Assembly (NCBI GenBank): GCA_947501615.1
Contig: CANMWK010000001.1
Coordinates: 434,001-498,000 of the forward strand
From: an uncultured Tenacibaculum sp.
Lineage (GTDB): Bacteria; Bacteroidota; Bacteroidia; Flavobacteriales; Flavobacteriaceae
Length of the DNA: 64,000 nt
Direction of reading: 5' to 3'
The position numbers and the translations under genes were made by a program. Under the pieces are notes generated by a model. The model did not search any database. It was not told the DNA's origin and saw only the letters and a program-made list of their open reading frames with translations. This document shows positions 18,288 through 27,022 of the stretch, piece by piece; position 1 is the stretch's first letter; each line of letters starts with the position of its first letter.

Positions 18288-19397
18288 ATGCTAAAAAAAT
18301 ATCCTTTTTTAAAGTACAGTTTAATAGTACTTACCAGCCTGATTTTAATAATCGTATGTTTTGGTTTTTGGTTTAGAAGTTTACTTCCTGATAAAAAATT
18401 AAATGTAGCACATACTATTGCGGAAGAAATTCCATATTTATCACAACATAGAATTTCTAATAGAGGAAAAATACTAACTGTAGTTACAAGTACCGCTGTA
18501 ATGGGAAATTCTCAAAAGAAAACTGGTTATGAATTAACAGAGTTATCCAGAGCTTATTATGTTTTTCAGGCTAATGGTTACGAAGTTTCTGTTGCAAGTC
18601 CGTTAGGAGGTAAAGCACCTGTAGTGATCGATAAAGAAGATATGGGTATATATGATTATGCCTTTTTAAATGATGATGAAGCTCAAAAGAAAATTGACAA
18701 TACTTTGGTTTTAAATGATATTGATTTTAAAGAGTATGATGCTGTTTTTTTTGTAGGAGGAAAAGGAGCAATGTTTGATTTTCCAAATCATCTTACGATT
18801 CAAAGAATGGTAAGAAACTATTACGAAAATAATAAAGTTATTGGAGCTGTATGTCATGGTCCAGCAGCATTAGTTAACGTAAAATTAAGTAACGGTTTTT
18901 CCTTATTAAAAGGTAAAAAAGTCACCAGTTTTACGAATGAAGAAGAGTTGTTTTTAATTCCTGATGCAAAAAAAATCTTCCCATTTTTATTGGAAGAAGA
19001 AATAAGAAAACAAGGTGCCAAATTTGTTTCAAACGAAAAGTATTTAGAGAATGCAAATCATGAAGAAAATATTATAACTGGTCAGAATCCATGGTCTACT
19101 TGGAAAGTAGCAGAAATGATGATAAGACAATTAGGACATACACCAAAAGAAAGAGAAATAACAGACGAAGAAAATGCTGTTTCAGTTTTAGATGTTTATA
19201 AATCAAGAGGAAAGAAAGCGGCTAAAGAAAAAATTTCAGAATTCATGTTAGACAATTCTAAGCCTATTGATCGATTATTAATAGCTAAGCACAGTCTTTT
19301 AGAAATTATGGAAGGAAAAATATCAGGATTTATTGATCTAGTAAGTTTAGTTTCGTTTATAAAAAGTTGTGAAAAAAAGTTATTAAAAAACAATTAA
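18288..19397 (+). CDS. Membrane-anchored DJ-1/PfpI (Hsp31-like) family protein
   Basis: A 369-residue protein with one N-terminal transmembrane helix (about residues 10-30) followed by a DJ-1/PfpI domain (about 58-285). The nucleophile elbow 'GAVCHGPAAL' gives Cys189-His190, and 'GYELTELSRAY' supplies the Glu near residue 82 that contacts the Cys. The arrangement matches Hsp31/glutamine-amidotransferase-like members, which act in carbonyl stress as glyoxalase or chaperone. A C-terminal extension of about 80 residues is unusual for the family. The gene follows the terminator of the sugar operon and is 19 bases before an AraC-type regulator on the same strand, so those two probably form a unit. 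Confidence 0.85.
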   Translation: MLKKYPFLKYSLIVLTSLILIIVCFGFWFRSLLPDKKLNVAHTIAEEIPYLSQHRISNRGKILTVVTSTAVMGNSQKKTGYELTELSRAYYVFQANGYEVSVASPLGGKAPVVIDKEDMGIYDYAFLNDDEAQKKIDNTLVLNDIDFKEYDAVFFVGGKGAMFDFPNHLTIQRMVRNYYENNKVIGAVCHGPAALVNVKLSNGFSLLKGKKVTSFTNEEELFLIPDAKKIFPFLLEEEIRKQGAKFVSNEKYLENANHEENIITGQNPWSTWKVAEMMIRQLGHTPKEREITDEENAVSVLDVYKSRGKKAAKEKISEFMLDNSKPIDRLLIAKHSLLEIMEGKISGFIDLVSLVSFIKSCEKKLLKNN

Positions 19398-19416
19398 ATT
19401 TGAGAAAAATAGAGGA

Positions 19417-20490
19417 TTGAATTTTTCTGATATATTCCTGATTATTATTAGTAGTGCAGGACTTTTACATGGTGTTTCTTTTGCTGTTTATTTAATATTT
19501 TTTAAAAAGAAGAAAATGTTATCTAATACTTTATTAGCCTTAATTCTTGTTTTCATGGCTTTTAGAGTAGGGAAATCTATTCTATTAAATTTCGGAGATG
19601 AATTAGAACCGATCTTCATTTTTATAGGTTTAGCATTTATGTTGTTGATTGGCCCTTTACTTAGATGGTACTTTAAAGTGATGACAGTGCCTAATTTTAA
19701 TATACAGAGAACGAATATTCTTGAATTATTACCTTTTCTATTGGTTTCTAGTTTAAGTTTATTAGTTACTAAAGAGTGGTTTAATAAAAATAATAGAGAA
19801 GCTATTGTCATTTTTGGAAGCACATTAATTTGTATCTATTTACACTTTGCTGTTTATATTTTTCTGTCATATAAAGTTTTAAAACAAGTCTGTAAAACAA
19901 ATACAACAACACACACAAAATCACAAAAAGCAATTATAACATGGTTACAATTGTTGGTAATTTCTTGTATTGTAATTTGGATATCATATTTTCTAAATAT
20001 CATTGAAAATACTATTCCATATATAATAGGGCCTATTTTGTACAGTATTGTTATTTATTTTTTGACCTATAAAGCTTTCAAATTAAATAGTACAGATATT
20101 GATGGTAAAACTTTTACAACCAATGATGATGATTTGATTTTTAAACAAATACTAAGCTTAGTAATTGATGACAAACATTTTTTTAATCCTAATATATCTT
20201 TATCTGAATTAAGTAAATTATTAGGATTGAGTACACAGAAAACATCAGCAATAATAAATCAATACAGTAAGAAAAATTTTAATGACTTTATAAATTATCA
20301 TAGAGTTTTAGAAGCTAAAAAGGAATTGTTATTAAAAGAAAGAGAGAATTATAAAATATCAACTATTGCATTTGATGTAGGTTTTAATAGTTTATCTTCT
20401 TTTAATTCAGCGTTTAAAAAATTTGTAGGTGTAACTCCATCAATGTATAAACAAAAGAATGAAAATTTAAATTCTCAAAATTATAGTTAA
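19417..20490 (+). CDS. Membrane AraC-family transcriptional regulator
   Basis: A 357-residue protein with about six or seven hydrophobic segments in residues 5-220 and a C-terminal AraC-type double helix-turn-helix (about 250-350: 'SLSELSKLLGLSTQKTSAIINQYSKKNFNDFINYHRVLEAK', 'ISTIAFDVGFNSLSSFNSAFKKFVGVTPSMYKQ'). The chosen start is a TTG at 19417, since no ATG lies nearby and the first membrane segment begins at residue 5. Members of this membrane-AraC group are common in Flavobacteria. It lies right after the DJ-1/PfpI gene and may control it. The signal sensed is unknown. Confidence 0.87.
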   Translation: MNFSDIFLIIISSAGLLHGVSFAVYLIFFKKKKMLSNTLLALILVFMAFRVGKSILLNFGDELEPIFIFIGLAFMLLIGPLLRWYFKVMTVPNFNIQRTNILELLPFLLVSSLSLLVTKEWFNKNNREAIVIFGSTLICIYLHFAVYIFLSYKVLKQVCKTNTTTHTKSQKAIITWLQLLVISCIVIWISYFLNIIENTIPYIIGPILYSIVIYFLTYKAFKLNSTDIDGKTFTTNDDDLIFKQILSLVIDDKHFFNPNISLSELSKLLGLSTQKTSAIINQYSKKNFNDFINYHRVLEAKKELLLKERENYKISTIAFDVGFNSLSSFNSAFKKFVGVTPSMYKQKNENLNSQNYS

Positions 20491-20627
20491 TAATTTGATT
20501 ATGATTTTTGAGTTAAATTGTGTGAAGATTTCTATACCTCGTGTACTTACATGAAATTAATTCATTTTAACAAATAGTTATCAGAGGATTACTCATTTTT
20601 TTAGTATTTTTATAAAAAGTAGATATT

Positions 20628-21173
20628 ATGAGTAAGGTGTTTTTGGGTGTATTAATCGCTTTGATTAGTTTGGGTTGTGCTTCTACAAAAGAAAACTATA
20701 CTGCTGTAGAACTAAAAAAGTTTAATGAAATTGTTGAAGGCAAACCATTTAGTATTGATTCTAAAAAAGCTTTTCCAAGAAACACTGCCGCTTTAAATTC
20801 ATTATCCACAAATATATTCTTCGCTAATGGAAGTTCTTCAAATATGATTGATATTACTGGACATTCTACTATTTTTGAGTTTAATAAGGATTCTATAACT
20901 AAGGCATCTTTACCTTATTATGGGGAACGTCAATTTTCAGGCCCTTATAATTCAAACAATATAGGTATTGAATTCCATTCAAAAATAACCAATTATAAAG
21001 TTTCGAAAACGAAAAGAAATCATCATAAAATTAAATTCTCAGTTCGAGATAAAAATTCAAGTACAGAAAGTTATGATGTTACTCTTATCGTGTATAAAAA
21101 CTTAAAAACACAAATGAATATTTATTCTTCGCATCGATTTCCAATACAATATTCAGGGGAAATTGTAAACTAG
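20628..21173 (+). CDS. DUF4251-type lipoprotein
   Basis: A 181-residue lipoprotein (lipobox ISLGC, Cys at about 17). The body has the features of DUF4251 proteins: 'FSIDSKKAFPRNTAALNSL', then 'GHSTIFEFNKDSITKASLPYYGERQFSGPYNSNNIGIEF', and two beta-rich segments near the end. The 'LPYYGE' segment is the most telling mark. The function is unknown; family members are secreted beta proteins of Bacteroidota. It stands alone between the AraC gene and a run of small unknown genes. Confidence 0.75.
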   Translation: MSKVFLGVLIALISLGCASTKENYTAVELKKFNEIVEGKPFSIDSKKAFPRNTAALNSLSTNIFFANGSSSNMIDITGHSTIFEFNKDSITKASLPYYGERQFSGPYNSNNIGIEFHSKITNYKVSKTKRNHHKIKFSVRDKNSSTESYDVTLIVYKNLKTQMNIYSSHRFPIQYSGEIVN

Positions 21174-21222
21174 TTTAACCTATTACAAGATTTAAAAATA
21201 TTTACTTTTTATATAGAAAATT

Positions 21223-21663
21223 GTGATTAAAAAAAATGAACTTGAAGAGAAGAATGTTGAAAGAGATTTAATTGATTTAGTTTTAGCTTTTGGCTCTAAA
21301 ATGAATGAACTTGAACTAGAAATTGTCAAAAAAGATGAAAGCAACCCTAATAAAGATTTCTTCGAAGAATATAAAAATAAATACCAACTAATTTTTAAAC
21401 AATATTGTTCTGATAAAAAGCGCGTTTATGGTGGAAAAGCCGTGTCATATGGTATTCCTACGCGCTATGATGGAATAGAGACTGCTATTGAAAAAACAGT
21501 AACACTAAAAAAAAGAAATAGAGCTGAAGTTTACATTAAAACAACCAATAATTTTGATGCAGAATATTTGTTCATAGTTTTAAAACAAAATAACTCATGG
21601 AAAGTTGATAATGTGAAGTATAAATGGTGGGGTAATGAAAAATGGAAACCTCAAATCTTATAA
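21223..21663 (+). CDS. Small NTF2-fold-like protein, possible immunity protein
   Basis: A 146-residue cytoplasmic protein with GTG start at 21223; the only nearby ATG (21236) is out of frame. A helical N-terminal half is followed by beta strands with 'GGKAVSYGIPTRYDGIETAIEKTVTLKKRNRAEVYIKT', then 'EYLFIVLKQNNSWKVDNVKYKWWGNEKWKPQIL'. The helix-then-curved-sheet pattern, ending in 'W-x-V-D-N-V-K-Y', is what NTF2-fold immunity proteins of polymorphic toxin systems look like. No toxin gene is beside it. The fold is my reading of the pattern and the role is a guess. Confidence 0.5.
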   Translation: MIKKNELEEKNVERDLIDLVLAFGSKMNELELEIVKKDESNPNKDFFEEYKNKYQLIFKQYCSDKKRVYGGKAVSYGIPTRYDGIETAIEKTVTLKKRNRAEVYIKTTNNFDAEYLFIVLKQNNSWKVDNVKYKWWGNEKWKPQIL

Positions 21664-21716
21664 AAATAATATGATCTTTTTAGTTGATAGCTAACAAAAG
21701 ACTAACATTAAAATAT

Positions 21717-22400
21717 ATGAATTACCAAATTATAGCAGATGAAAAAGAATTAATAAAATTTATTTCCTGGTTACCAGAACTTAAAGAAAATGAAAAATAT
21801 TATGTTTCTTTATTTGCTAGAAAGAAATATTGTGAAGAAGAAATTAAATCTAATGATAAAACACAGTTAAAACGATTCACATCTACTAAAGAAAGGTTGC
21901 TAAATAAAATAAAACAACTTGAAGTGCCTTTAGGAACTTGGGAATTAAAAAATGGAGTAGCTCCCCAAAAATCTTTAGCATTATATATTTCATCAAACCC
22001 TCGCTGTATGAAAAAAGCTACAGAATTAATGGGGAAAAAGTGTTGGGATTTAATGAAAGCTGAAAATTTTAATCTTCATGCCGAGGCCATGAGTTGTATA
22101 CAAAAATCAAAATCAAGAACTTGCTTTGTAGATTTTGATATTGATGACAAGGAAATTGACATAGATGAGATTTGGTTAGAAAAAGAAATTGGAAAAGATA
22201 ATTATACTATTGTAGAAACAAGAGGAGGCTTTCATATATTGGTAGTACCTGAAAAGGCTACTTCTTACAGACAAAAAAAGTTTAATGATAATAAATGGTA
22301 TCAACTGATACAGAAAAAATATCCAGTTGACCAATCTGGAGATCAATTAATTCCAGTAGTAGGTACATATCAAGGAGGATTTGTTCCAAAATTTTATTAA
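21717..22400 (+). CDS. Hypothetical protein with primase-polymerase (AEP)-like core
   Basis: A 227-residue protein from the ATG at 21717; an in-frame TTG at 21684 would add eleven residues. It has no signal. Residues about 60-125 contain 'YISSNPRCMKKATELMGKKCWDLM'. Then comes 'TCFVDFDIDDKEIDI', an acidic hhDhD strand, followed about 35 residues on by 'TIVETRGGFHILVVP', a glycine-rich strand with His, and at the end 'QLIPVVGTYQGG'. This order (DxD, then sG-x-H, then a PGT-like strand) is the arrangement of archaeo-eukaryotic primase/prim-pol cores. No helicase or CRISPR gene is adjacent. The assignment is by motif only and should be treated as tentative. Confidence 0.5.
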   Translation: MNYQIIADEKELIKFISWLPELKENEKYYVSLFARKKYCEEEIKSNDKTQLKRFTSTKERLLNKIKQLEVPLGTWELKNGVAPQKSLALYISSNPRCMKKATELMGKKCWDLMKAENFNLHAEAMSCIQKSKSRTCFVDFDIDDKEIDIDEIWLEKEIGKDNYTIVETRGGFHILVVPEKATSYRQKKFNDNKWYQLIQKKYPVDQSGDQLIPVVGTYQGGFVPKFY

Positions 22401-22433
22401 AAATGAAGTATTGTTAATACATTACTATAAAAT

Positions 22434-23018
22434 ATGGGAGTTAGAATTGCATTTTATGAAACCACTGATGGGAAAAGTTTATTTGATAATTTTAATCGAA
22501 CATTTTCAGATTTTAAAACATGGTTATTAAAAGAAAATAACAAGTGTATTATAGAATATAATGAAAGAATTATTAGTGTTACTATTGAAACTTTTTTAAT
22601 AAATAGTAGCAATACTATAAATATCAATCATTTACCAAAAGAATTGATAGACGAATTAATAATTGAATACTTATTAACTTATTGTGATCATGGAAAAGGT
22701 AAAGTGAATATAAATTTAATTGGGCCATTAATTAGTAGGCACAAATACAATAATAGTTTCAATATCATTAAAAAAACAAAAGATGAAAAACTTATAAGAT
22801 TTTGGAATTATTTAAAAGTAGGTCGTTCTTTAAAAGATGATAAAGACTTTACAGAAATAGAATCCGATTTAATAGGTTTTTGGACAAAAAGTGAAATTAT
22901 ATATATAAAAGAAAAGATTAGGAATCTTGATCAATCAGATGTTGGTATTGAATGTATTTCTGAAGTTCTGAATGAAATTGATGAAAAATCTGAATTAATA
23001 TTTAACCTTGAAACTTAA
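22434..23018 (+). CDS. Hypothetical cytoplasmic protein
   Basis: A 194-residue protein that I do not recognise. It starts 'MGVRIAFYETTDGKSLFDNF', is rich in Ile, Asn, Lys and Glu, and has neither a signal peptide nor a membrane segment. A helical C-terminal half ends in 'ECISEVLNEIDEKSELIFNLET'. It lies 33 bases after the AEP-like gene on the same strand, in a stretch of small orphan genes. Together these look like an accessory insert between the AraC gene and rlmF. Confidence 0.6.
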   Translation: MGVRIAFYETTDGKSLFDNFNRTFSDFKTWLLKENNKCIIEYNERIISVTIETFLINSSNTININHLPKELIDELIIEYLLTYCDHGKGKVNINLIGPLISRHKYNNSFNIIKKTKDEKLIRFWNYLKVGRSLKDDKDFTEIESDLIGFWTKSEIIYIKEKIRNLDQSDVGIECISEVLNEIDEKSELIFNLET

Positions 23019-23233
23019 ATATACAAACTCATTTAAGAATCTTGATTTAGGATTATTATAAGTTAAGTAATAAATAAAGTTTTGGCGTCATTCCTAATTT
23101 ACCTGTGTTGGATTTATGCGAGTATTTCGTAATATCAAAACACTGTTAAACAATTTATAATGAAGTTTTTAAATAAAATCAGGTTGAACTTTCTTTTTAT
23201 TATGTATTACGGATATTCAAATATTATGATTAT

Positions 23234-23887
23234 ATGATACAAAAAACAATAACATTATTATTTATAGTTTTTACGAATATAGTATTTGGTCAAACCCTAT
23301 TTACTATATACAAGAAATTACCAAATCATTCTGCAATGGCTAAGTTTGAAAACCGCCAAAAAATGATATCTGCATATAAAAATGGGAATAATAAAATTGA
23401 TTCCAAAAAAGGACTTGATTATATATTTAAAATTGTAGACAGAAAAAATGGATACCTTACGATTGAAGGCGCATTTGAAGGAAGTTGGTCTATGTGCTAT
23501 TGGAATTTAGATAATGGGACAAAATTAGTTGCTGTTCTTATGGTTGGATGTGGTCCTATGTGTAGCTCTAGACTTGAATTTTTTAAATACAATGGAACTT
23601 CATTAGAACCATATATTCAACCCGCCATAGAAAATATTGACGAATCATCATTTTTTTCAATAAATAAGAAGAATTTATATCAACTTGAATCAAAATATGA
23701 TTTACCTTCAGAATTATTATTTAAACTCCCTCGGAAGGGGAAAAATATTACGGCAAAAATATACTATTCAGAAGATTCTAATTATGAAAAGTTTTTAAAA
23801 CCTAAACAGCTTGGTAATTTGATTGTATTTTCATTTCAAAAAAATGGTATTTTTAAGAAAGAAAGTATAGTTTGGAATTATAATTAA
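23234..23887 (+). CDS. Hypothetical secreted protein
   Basis: A 217-residue protein with a clear signal peptide (residues 1-19, 'LLFIVFTNIVFGQ'). The mature part has a mixed alpha/beta look with a central 'WSMCYWNLDNGTKLVAVLMVGCGPMCSSRLEFFKYNG', which has three Cys within about 30 residues that could form disulphides outside the cytoplasm. I do not recognise the family. The 215-base gap before it holds no gene that I can see. It converges with rlmF, with 11 bases between the stops. Confidence 0.65.
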   Translation: MIQKTITLLFIVFTNIVFGQTLFTIYKKLPNHSAMAKFENRQKMISAYKNGNNKIDSKKGLDYIFKIVDRKNGYLTIEGAFEGSWSMCYWNLDNGTKLVAVLMVGCGPMCSSRLEFFKYNGTSLEPYIQPAIENIDESSFFSINKKNLYQLESKYDLPSELLFKLPRKGKNITAKIYYSEDSNYEKFLKPKQLGNLIVFSFQKNGIFKKESIVWNYN

Positions 23888-23898
23888 AAAAACAACTA

Positions 23899-24759
23899 CT
23901 AATTTAGCGTATTAATGTACGACCACACCAAAATTCGTGTAATTTTATTTCCATGTTTCATAGGAATAATTTTATGATTGGCTTTTAGTTTAGTTAATTG
24001 TTTTTCTAGTTTTTGTAAACTTTCTTTTTTAGAAATTAAACTGGTGAAATACCCTACTTGATTTTTAAAAACTGCACTTTGTTTTATCATTCGTTTTAAA
24101 AATAAAGCTTCACCACCGTTACACCATAACTCATTTGCTTGACCGCCAAAATTAAGATCGAAATCCTTTTGATTTAAGTTTGTGATTTTACGAAGAGCAC
24201 TGTTTTTTGCTTCCTTTTCTGAACTATGAAAAGGTGGATTACAAACAGAAAAATCATAAAAATCATCAGGTTTAATCAATCCATCAAAGATATTTGCATT
24301 ATTTTCTTGATAAACAATTTTAATCTTTTCAGCTGTATTAGGAGTAAAATTGATATTCTTTTGTGCTATTGCAACACTTTCTAAGTTAGTATCGCTTCCA
24401 AGCATTTGCCAATTATAAACTTGTGCGCCAAGAATACAGTAAATAGCATTTGCACCTACACCAATATCAATACCTTTTATCGATGCTTTGTTTGGCAACA
24501 AATCTGCTATATGATGCATATAATCTACTCTACTAGGAATAGGCGGACATAAATAGCCTTCTGGTAATTCCCAGTTTTCTACATTATAAAAAGCTTTTAA
24601 AAGTGTTTTATTCAAAGCTACCACAGCTTTCGGATTTCCAAAATCTATGGTAGTTGTATTATATTTATTAGTAAAGATAAATGCTTTTAAATCAGGATTT
24701 ACTTTTGATAATTCATCAAAATCGTAGCTACTATCTTTATGTAAGTTTCTTGGATGCAT
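23899..24759 (-). CDS. rlmF: 23S rRNA (adenine(1618)-N6)-methyltransferase
   Basis: An SAM-dependent methyltransferase that modifies A1618 of 23S rRNA. I place the start at 24759, giving 286 residues beginning 'MHPRNLHKDSSYDFDEL', the usual RlmF N-terminus; the frame is open to an ATG at 24807 but the extra residues do not look like the family. Marks are 'YMHHIADLLPNK', the SAM site 'GIDIGVGANAIYCILGAQVYNW', the catalytic 'VCNPPFHSS' (N6-adenine methylase NPPF) and 'ELWCNGGEALFLKRMI'. It has no operon partner. Confidence 0.93.
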   Translation of the reverse strand: MHPRNLHKDSSYDFDELSKVNPDLKAFIFTNKYNTTTIDFGNPKAVVALNKTLLKAFYNVENWELPEGYLCPPIPSRVDYMHHIADLLPNKASIKGIDIGVGANAIYCILGAQVYNWQMLGSDTNLESVAIAQKNINFTPNTAEKIKIVYQENNANIFDGLIKPDDFYDFSVCNPPFHSSEKEAKNSALRKITNLNQKDFDLNFGGQANELWCNGGEALFLKRMIKQSAVFKNQVGYFTSLISKKESLQKLEKQLTKLKANHKIIPMKHGNKITRILVWSYINTLN

Positions 24760-24804
24760 AATAATGTCAAAATTATCAAAAATAATATTGCAATTAACAA
24801 TGAA

Positions 24805-24854
24805 CAATTATCAATAAGTGATTATTTAAACCGACAATTGCTCATTGATAATTG
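24805..24854. repeat. Inverted repeat between rlmF and an upstream lipoprotein gene
   Basis: CAATTATCAAT (24805-24815) and ATTGATAATTG (24844-24854) are perfect 11-base complements around a 28-base loop. The pair lies just after the stop of the leftward lipoprotein gene and before rlmF, so it may end that transcript, although there is no clear T run. Similar AT-rich strings recur between genes in Flavobacteria. Confidence 0.45.
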
Positions 24855-24862
24855 ATCACTGA

Positions 24863-25453
24863 TCAACATCCATCACGCATAATTCTTAATTCACCATGTT
24901 CATGTACTAAAATAAACGGAATCTCTTCTAGTGTGCAACGAGGTTCAATAACAAACTTTATGACTCCTGCAACAGTAAAGTTTTCTTCAGGTGTTTGTAT
25001 TGTATAATTTTTATGATAAGTAGTATGCTCTTTTACCCAGTTTACATAACCATTTACATAAGGATGCGCATCGAAAACCTCTTTAGATATTGGAGTTTCT
25101 TTGATGCCATTTTCCAATTTAATATGTGTATTCTTAGTAAAGATTACACTAAATTTTCCTTTAAAATCTCCTTTAGATTTTGGAGACACAAAAAAGGCCC
25201 CTTGATGTAGTTTTATATCGATTTCAAAGCTATGTTTACGATGATCTATTTTGAAAGTTTTCATAGTTAACTCATAAGGATTCTTATTTTTATAAATATC
25301 ATAATCGAAACTATTATTGTAATACGGACTTGTATAGTTATTTGTTTTTACATTTTGTATTGTAGCTTCTTGGAGTTTATTTTCTTCTTTATTTTCTTTT
25401 TTACATGAAAATGTAAGTAATAACGTAACACTGAAAATTATATATTTAATCAT
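24863..25453 (-). CDS. Hypothetical lipoprotein
   Basis: A 196-residue lipoprotein (lipobox LTFSC, Cys at about 17, followed by KKENKEENK). The mature part is beta-rich: 'KTFKIDHRKHSFEIDIKLHQGAFFVSPKSKGDFKGKFSVIF'. It ends in 'FILVHEHGELRIMRDGC', with a C-terminal Cys that could pair with the Cys at 'EPRCTLEEIPF'. I do not recognise the family. It is divergent from the membrane winged-helix regulator at 25605, with 151 bases between the genes. Confidence 0.65.
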   Translation of the reverse strand: MIKYIIFSVTLLLTFSCKKENKEENKLQEATIQNVKTNNYTSPYYNNSFDYDIYKNKNPYELTMKTFKIDHRKHSFEIDIKLHQGAFFVSPKSKGDFKGKFSVIFTKNTHIKLENGIKETPISKEVFDAHPYVNGYVNWVKEHTTYHKNYTIQTPEENFTVAGVIKFVIEPRCTLEEIPFILVHEHGELRIMRDGC

Positions 25454-25604
25454 TTTTTTATTGATTTAATAATTAGTAATTTATGAAAAAATATCGCGAA
25501 ATTTTATTCCATTTTTGATATTCCAAAGTTATATTTTGTACTTCTAAAAAGTGTCAAAAGAGTGTAAAAGAAGTGTCAAAAGCTATAAATTATGGTAAAA
25601 TTGT

Positions 25605-26498
25605 ATGTTATTTGTTACAATGATTTGTAAAAAACTTTTTTCTAGTGTACTACGAACAATTACTTTGTTTTTGTTGATGACTATGATTTGCTGTACTTCG
25701 ACAGCTAAAACATCTTATTTTTCTGAAACAGTAAAAGTTACTTTACGACAAGTTGGTCACGAAATACTTACTTTAAATAAAGATATGACGTCTTCTGTGC
25801 TACCTGTCAAAAAAATTGGTAAAACAACTTATGAAATTGCATTTTCAAATGCTATAGAAATAGAACCAGATAAGTTAGTCAGCTTAATTAAAACTAATTT
25901 TCAAAAAGCCAAACTACCAGATGATTATATTGTACAAGTTTTTCAATGTTTAGATAATGAAGTGGCGTATAGTTATCTAATGAAAGCAAAAGAAAAAGAA
26001 GGAATTATACCTTGTGCTAATAGAATTTTAGGGAAAAGTTGTTATACAATTCAAATTAAGTTTACTGGAATAATTGATTTTAAAACCGATACAACTACAA
26101 ATTATCTCTATGGTGTAATTCCACTTGTGCTTATCATAATTTCAGTCTTAATCTGGTTTAAAAAGAGAAATTCTTCAAAAAACAATCTAAAAAATGAAGA
26201 AATTAAAATAAGTATTGGTAATTATTCTTTTTTACCAGATAGAAACATCTTGATAAGAAATTCTGCTGAAATGAATCTATCTAAAAAAGAGTGTGATTTA
26301 CTATTGATTTTAGTTGAAAATAAGAATCAGACAGTCAAAAGAGAAGAATTGACTAAAAAAGTATGGGAAGATAATGGAGTAGTGGTTAGCAGAAGTTTAG
26401 ATACTTACATTTCTAAGTTACGAAAGAAATTAGTAGAAGATACCAATGTTAAAATTACCAATGTTCATGGTGTAGGTTATAAATTGATTGTCTTATAA
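25605..26498 (+). CDS. Membrane-spanning winged-helix transcriptional regulator
   Basis: A 297-residue one-component regulator. Residues 10-33 are a signal or anchor ('LFSSVLRTITLFLLMTMICC'). About 35-165 is an extracytoplasmic domain with Cys pairs ('QCLDNE', 'IPCANRILGKSC'). About 168-186 is a transmembrane helix ('YGVIPLVLIIISVLIWF'). Residues 200-297 are an OmpR/PhoB-type winged helix ('MNLSKKECDLLLILVENKNQTVKREELTKKVW', 'VSRSLDTYISKLRKKLVED', 'ITNVHGVGYKL'). The sensor precedes the DNA-binding domain, the reverse of ToxR. The start could also be the ATG at 25620. It may regulate the divergent lipoprotein or the rhodanese downstream. Confidence 0.82.
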   Translation: MLFVTMICKKLFSSVLRTITLFLLMTMICCTSTAKTSYFSETVKVTLRQVGHEILTLNKDMTSSVLPVKKIGKTTYEIAFSNAIEIEPDKLVSLIKTNFQKAKLPDDYIVQVFQCLDNEVAYSYLMKAKEKEGIIPCANRILGKSCYTIQIKFTGIIDFKTDTTTNYLYGVIPLVLIIISVLIWFKKRNSSKNNLKNEEIKISIGNYSFLPDRNILIRNSAEMNLSKKECDLLLILVENKNQTVKREELTKKVWEDNGVVVSRSLDTYISKLRKKLVEDTNVKITNVHGVGYKLIVL

Positions 26499-26555
26499 AT
26501 ACTTAGGATTAAAAATAACGGTAATACATTCCATATTTTTCTGTCTTTAAATAAT

Positions 26556-26563
26556 TACTTTTG
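26556..26563 (+). promoter_or_regulatory. Probable -7 element before the rhodanese gene
   Basis: TACTTTTG matches the Bacteroidota -7 consensus TAnnTTTG and lies 20 bases before the ATG at 26584. No good TTG is seen at -33, so the match is partial. Confidence 0.4.
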
Positions 26564-26583
26564 AAATATTTATATAAAACCTT

Positions 26584-26958
26584 ATGAAAAAAGTAGCCAT
26601 TATAATTACTATACTAACAACTTTATTAGCTTGTATTACTCAAAAGACTTCAAAAATTATACAGTTAGACATCATTGAATTTCAAGGAATTATAGTCAAA
26701 GAAAACATACAGTTAATAGATGTTAGAACTCTTAAAGAATTCGATCAAGGTCATATTCCAAAAGCAAAATCAATAGATTATTTTTCATCAACTTTCAAAG
26801 CTGATTTAAATCAATTAGATAAAGCAAGACCAATATATTTATATTGTAAAAGTGGAAATAGGAGTGGTAAAGCTTCAAAAATATGTAATGAACTTGGTTT
26901 TAAAAAGATTTACAATTTAACAGGTGGTTATTTAGCTTGGGCTAAAGAAAATAACTAA
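26584..26958 (+). CDS. Rhodanese-like lipoprotein
   Basis: A 124-residue single rhodanese domain behind a lipobox (TLLAC, Cys at about 17). The domain has 'QLIDVRTLKEFDQGHIPKAKSIDY' and the active-site loop 'YCKSGNRSGKASKICNELGF', where Cys88 would carry the persulfide. It ends 'IYNLTGGYLAWAKENN', a complete C-terminus. As a periplasmic lipoprotein it would transfer sulfane sulfur or act in redox defence. It sits between the membrane regulator and the DNA-repair operon but has its own promoter-like element. Confidence 0.88.
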   Translation: MKKVAIIITILTTLLACITQKTSKIIQLDIIEFQGIIVKENIQLIDVRTLKEFDQGHIPKAKSIDYFSSTFKADLNQLDKARPIYLYCKSGNRSGKASKICNELGFKKIYNLTGGYLAWAKENN

Positions 26959-27022
26959 TAAAATTTTACATTAACACTTGTAGAAAGACTATTTGTTTAA
27001 TAATTTATTAAATTTGTTAAAC

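Noticed and set aside
18160..26960. Prophage or plasmid insert around the AEP-like gene
   Set aside because: No integrase, capsid, replication initiator or att-like direct repeats were seen, and rlmF and other core-type genes are interspersed.
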